DNA of 40,930 nt from positions 1 to 40,930 of the forward strand of contig JAMCXO010000022.1 in assembly GCA_023473545.1 (NCBI GenBank). Reading direction: 5' to 3'. Position 1 is the first letter of the stretch. Each line of letters starts with the position of its first letter. Positions 38,810-40,930 of this stretch are shown here, in pieces. The notes beneath the pieces are model-generated. The model was not told the origin of the DNA. It saw only the letters and a program-made list of their open reading frames with translations, and searched no databases. Origin of the DNA: JAMCTM01 sp023473545 (lineage in GTDB: Bacteria; Patescibacteriota; Microgenomatia; Levybacterales; UBA12049). The position numbers and the translations under genes were made by a program.

Positions 38810-38925
38810 ACAAATTCAAAATGCAAAACTACAATTCAAAAGCAAAAAGTTAGGATTTGTGCATTTTTAAACTTTTGACTTTTTACTCGAAATTTTGACT
38901 TTTAAATTTTAACTTTTGACTTTCT
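38810..38925. repeat. 7-nt periodic repeat between rpe and rpiB, extending into rpiB
   Basis: Units such as AACTTTTGACTTTT and AATTTTGACTTTTAAATTTT recur in the gap and across the rpiB stop codon, so the last residues of RpiB (SQKLKFKSQNFE) are repeat-encoded. CAAAATGCAAAAC and GTGCATTTTTAAAC are roughly complementary, giving a weak hairpin. Confidence 0.65.
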
Positions 38926-39368
38926 TCTATCTTCTTTATTTTCTCAATTCTTCTCTTGTGTCTCTCTTCATTGGAAAATGGGATTTTAAGGAAAAGTTCT
39001 ATTGCCCTAAGCGCTGTTTTTTTATCGGTGAATCTTGCTCCTACAGATAACATATTCGCGTCGTTGTGCGTACGGAAAAACTTAACCATAGACGTATCGC
39101 TGCCAAAAAAAACAGAGCAGCGGATATTTTTATATTTATTTGCGACAATTGCCTCTCCCTGGCCGGAGCCGCCAAAGATTATGCCAAGATCCCCAAGTGA
39201 TCGGGAAACCTTTTGTGCCGCTTTTGATATTAAATCCGGGTAATCATCGTCCTTGTTAAAAGAAAACGCGCCGCAATCCTCAACCTCATATCCCTTTTCC
39301 GCAAGATGATTCTTTACCCTTTCTTTTAACTCAAATCCGGCGTGGTCCGCGGCAAGGTATATTTTCAT
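38883..39368 (-). CDS. rpiB: Ribose-5-phosphate isomerase B / LacAB family
   Basis: 161 residues. YLAADHAGFELKE (4-16) binds the phosphate, and GIIFGGSGQGEAIVANKYKNIR followed by NDANMLSVGAR completes the active site. Glu72 of GSGQGE stands where the mycobacterial-type enzyme uses Glu as catalytic base; the Cys of the E. coli type is absent. It interconverts ribose 5-phosphate and ribulose 5-phosphate, or related aldose/ketose phosphates. ATG overlaps the aldolase stop as ATGA. The C-terminal 12 residues come from a 7-nt repeat. Confidence 0.93.
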   Translation of the reverse strand: MKIYLAADHAGFELKERVKNHLAEKGYEVEDCGAFSFNKDDDYPDLISKAAQKVSRSLGDLGIIFGGSGQGEAIVANKYKNIRCSVFFGSDTSMVKFFRTHNDANMLSVGARFTDKKTALRAIELFLKIPFSNEERHKRRIEKIKKIEESQKLKFKSQNFE

Positions 39369-40288
39369 CTGCCCTCCATTCCTTTCTTAAAGAGGGTGTA
39401 AAAATGGATAAAGTTAGCGGCAATTTGATCTGCCGCCTCTTCTTCCGAAATTCTCTGATCTCTAAAAGAAACAAGCGGTTCCCAGAAAACCGTTCTGCCC
39501 ACGGCAAAACCAATAACCCCGGGAACCCCCGCGGCCTCATAAATCCATTTCTCAACCTGGGAAGGCTTGGCTCCCCTTCCCAAAACAACTACCCCGACAT
39601 CATTTCCGCCGTCTGCTTTAGCTTGGTTTACCAACTTTTGGTAACTATCTCTTGTCTCCATGCCCTCCATTTTCCAGACATCCGGCTCAATCCCTGCCTC
39701 TTGAAATTCCGAAACCACGTCAATGGCCAAAGACGGCCTTGTGTTTCTGTCGTAAAGACTTTTATCCCCGTTAGCTTTTTTTAGCTCTCCTTCCGTTGGT
39801 TCTATCAAAACCTCAACCAAAAATTTATAGCCCTGGCCATGACAGAACTCGCTCAAGATCTTAAGTTTTTGTCTCTGTCTATCTTTTAAATCCTGCGGAT
39901 CCTCAGGGTTATACCGCACCAATGCCTTGGCAAAATCAGGATTAAATTTTTTTATATGTTCTCCAAAATCACTTCCATACTCAAGAGCAAACTCTTTCTG
40001 TCCGCTTTTTTCAACCGTTAAAAGCGTGATTATACCCGAAGAAACCGCATCCTTTAATATCTCTTCTCCAAACTGCTCATCAACTAAAATTGCCGCATCT
40101 TCTTTTTTAATGGTTTTTTCAATTGCTTTTTTAAACCCTTCATAAATTATCCGCTTTAGCCCTTTTATCGTCCGTGTTTCCTCGTTGGTTGGAGGTCTTC
40201 CATCAATCCCAAACATTCCCTTCATAAAAGTTGACCGATGGTCAAAGGGAAGAATAAAAAGAAACTTATTATAGCCTAAATTATTCAT
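39365..40288 (-). CDS. IolC C-terminal/DUF2090-like aldolase
   Basis: 307 residues from ATG 40288, which overlaps the kinase stop as ATGA; the frame remains open further upstream but that part is kinase sequence. FLFILPFDHRSTFMKGMFG near the start is the signature of DUF2090 proteins, the aldolase-like domain found at the C-terminus of some IolC proteins. AAILVDEQFGEEILKDA, VEVLIEPTEGEL, DVWKMEGMETRDSY and GVVVLGRGAKPSQVEKWI continue the TIM-barrel pattern, and the Lys in VWKMEG is a candidate Schiff-base residue. It probably cleaves a keto-sugar phosphate; the substrate is not evident. The adjacent kinase could make that phosphate. Confidence 0.78.
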   Translation of the reverse strand: MNNLGYNKFLFILPFDHRSTFMKGMFGIDGRPPTNEETRTIKGLKRIIYEGFKKAIEKTIKKEDAAILVDEQFGEEILKDAVSSGIITLLTVEKSGQKEFALEYGSDFGEHIKKFNPDFAKALVRYNPEDPQDLKDRQRQKLKILSEFCHGQGYKFLVEVLIEPTEGELKKANGDKSLYDRNTRPSLAIDVVSEFQEAGIEPDVWKMEGMETRDSYQKLVNQAKADGGNDVGVVVLGRGAKPSQVEKWIYEAAGVPGVIGFAVGRTVFWEPLVSFRDQRISEEEAADQIAANFIHFYTLFKKGMEGR

Positions 40289-40930
40289 TGCAAGATCTTC
40301 TCTATTTCTTGTCTGGTTAAAAGTCCGGGAGTTGAACCTATCTGTCCGATAACAGATCTGGCGTTTTCCCCTCCCCACCTCATTGCCTCGTTAAAATCTT
40401 TGCCTAATAATACCGCTGATAAAAATCCCGAGGCAAAAGCGTCGCCCGCCCCTGTTCTTTCAACGATTTGAATTTCTTCCTGTGAAGATACTGCGCTCAT
40501 CTGCCCATTCTCATCAATTAGAAAAGCTCCTCTGTCCCCGTCTGTTAAAACAACTGTTTTGGGACCGATTTTCCTGACTTCTTTAAGAATAGTCTCTGTT
40601 TGAACCCTGTACTCATCATCACCCGAAGCTTTCTCAAAAACAAGTTGGGCAATTTTCATTCCCTCTTCTTTATTGATAAACAAGATCTCTGTTTTCTCAA
40701 GCACATTTTTAAAACTTTCAGCTCCCTTCGCAAGCTGCAGGGTTCCCGGGTTAAACGCAAGTTTAATATTATTTTCGCTAATATAATCCAAGGTTTTTTT
40801 ATAAGCATCTTCCCACCTATTCCCCATTGAAGTTAGATAAATCCAAGAAGTTTTAACATTCTCAAAAGAAAAATCGTGAGTCCTCTCTGCGTGCTCTTCG
40901 AAAATTGTTCTGTCCTTCCTGTAGTTAATG
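40285..40930 (-). CDS. PfkB-family sugar kinase (5' end outside window)
   Basis: About 215 residues are visible, the C-terminal two thirds. The frame stays open to the window edge, reading INYRKDRTIFEEHAERTHDF and VKTSWIYLTSMGNRW before the internal Met at 40827. The PfkB signature 2 with the catalytic Asp is ERTGAGDAFASGFLSAVL, preceded by VVLTDGDRGAFLI. Family members phosphorylate ribose, fructose, tagatose, 2-keto-3-deoxygluconate, 5-dehydro-2-deoxygluconate (IolC) and others. The overlap with an IolC/DUF2090-type aldolase suggests they act in sequence. Confidence 0.9.
   Translation of the reverse strand, partial: INYRKDRTIFEEHAERTHDFSFENVKTSWIYLTSMGNRWEDAYKKTLDYISENNIKLAFNPGTLQLAKGAESFKNVLEKTEILFINKEEGMKIAQLVFEKASGDDEYRVQTETILKEVRKIGPKTVVLTDGDRGAFLIDENGQMSAVSSQEEIQIVERTGAGDAFASGFLSAVLLGKDFNEAMRWGGENARSVIGQIGSTPGLLTRQEIEKILQ

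Overview
The window looks like a chromosomal contig from a Candidate Phyla Radiation (Patescibacteria) bacterium, most likely a Microgenomates-type lineage. This is inferred from gene content and style: compact overlapping genes, a DUF5667 protein, a two-domain CvpA/CAP protein, an adenosylcobalamin (AdoCbl) dependent ribonucleotide reductase (RNR) carrying an intein, short A/T-rich 7-nt repeats inside housekeeping genes, and few Shine-Dalgarno sites. No rRNA or tRNA gene, CRISPR array, transposase or phage module was seen. Assignments rest on motifs read by eye, without database searches.

Layout. 1-6,730: partial mreB (minus), a divergent O-antigen-ligase-like membrane protein with a TPR tail, def-fmt, a GTP cyclohydrolase II family gene whose 5' end is interrupted by a G8 tract, rpmB, and a divergent site-2 protease. 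6,825-9,959: three plus-strand genes of poorly known function, two with twin-arginine-like signals, one a C39-like peptidase. 9,961-13,228: a SIMPL protein, an ABC exporter, and a DUF433/DUF5615 toxin-antitoxin pair. 13,339-19,090: a membrane protein, a Tat-like protein and a 1,117-residue Cys-rich surface protein with SdrD-B-like repeats.

19,103-25,614 is the most interesting part. A complete transcriptional cobalamin riboswitch precedes an unrecognised 508-520-residue zinc-ribbon protein gene. That gene converges, 2 bp apart, on an operon nrdR - class II RNR (nrdJ) - cobalamin adenosyltransferase. The operon promoter carries two NrdR-box-like sites. The RNR is split exactly before its catalytic radical cysteine by a LAGLIDADG intein that ends Arg-Gly instead of His-Asn. 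The predicted logic is that B12 deficiency relieves the riboswitch and turns on the unknown protein, next to the only B12-dependent enzyme visible here.

25,732-33,557 (mostly minus): DUF5667, a CBS-methyltransferase fusion, a GNAT, an EamA half-transporter (plus), a cytidylate-kinase-like protein, gapdh, pgk, a VapBC-type toxin-antitoxin pair directly in front of pgk, and CvpA-CAP. 33,653-38,168: two tandem class A penicillin-binding proteins. 38,174-40,930 (minus): an overlapping sugar-phosphate operon of PfkB kinase, IolC/DUF2090-like aldolase, RpiB and ribulose-phosphate epimerase.

Two signals run through the whole window. First, many genes have a sigma70-type -10 element only 6-9 nt before ATG or GTG, which implies leaderless mRNAs. 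Second, 7-nt periodic repeats are embedded in coding and leader sequences of fmt, the adenosyltransferase, nrdR, gapdh, pgk and rpiB.
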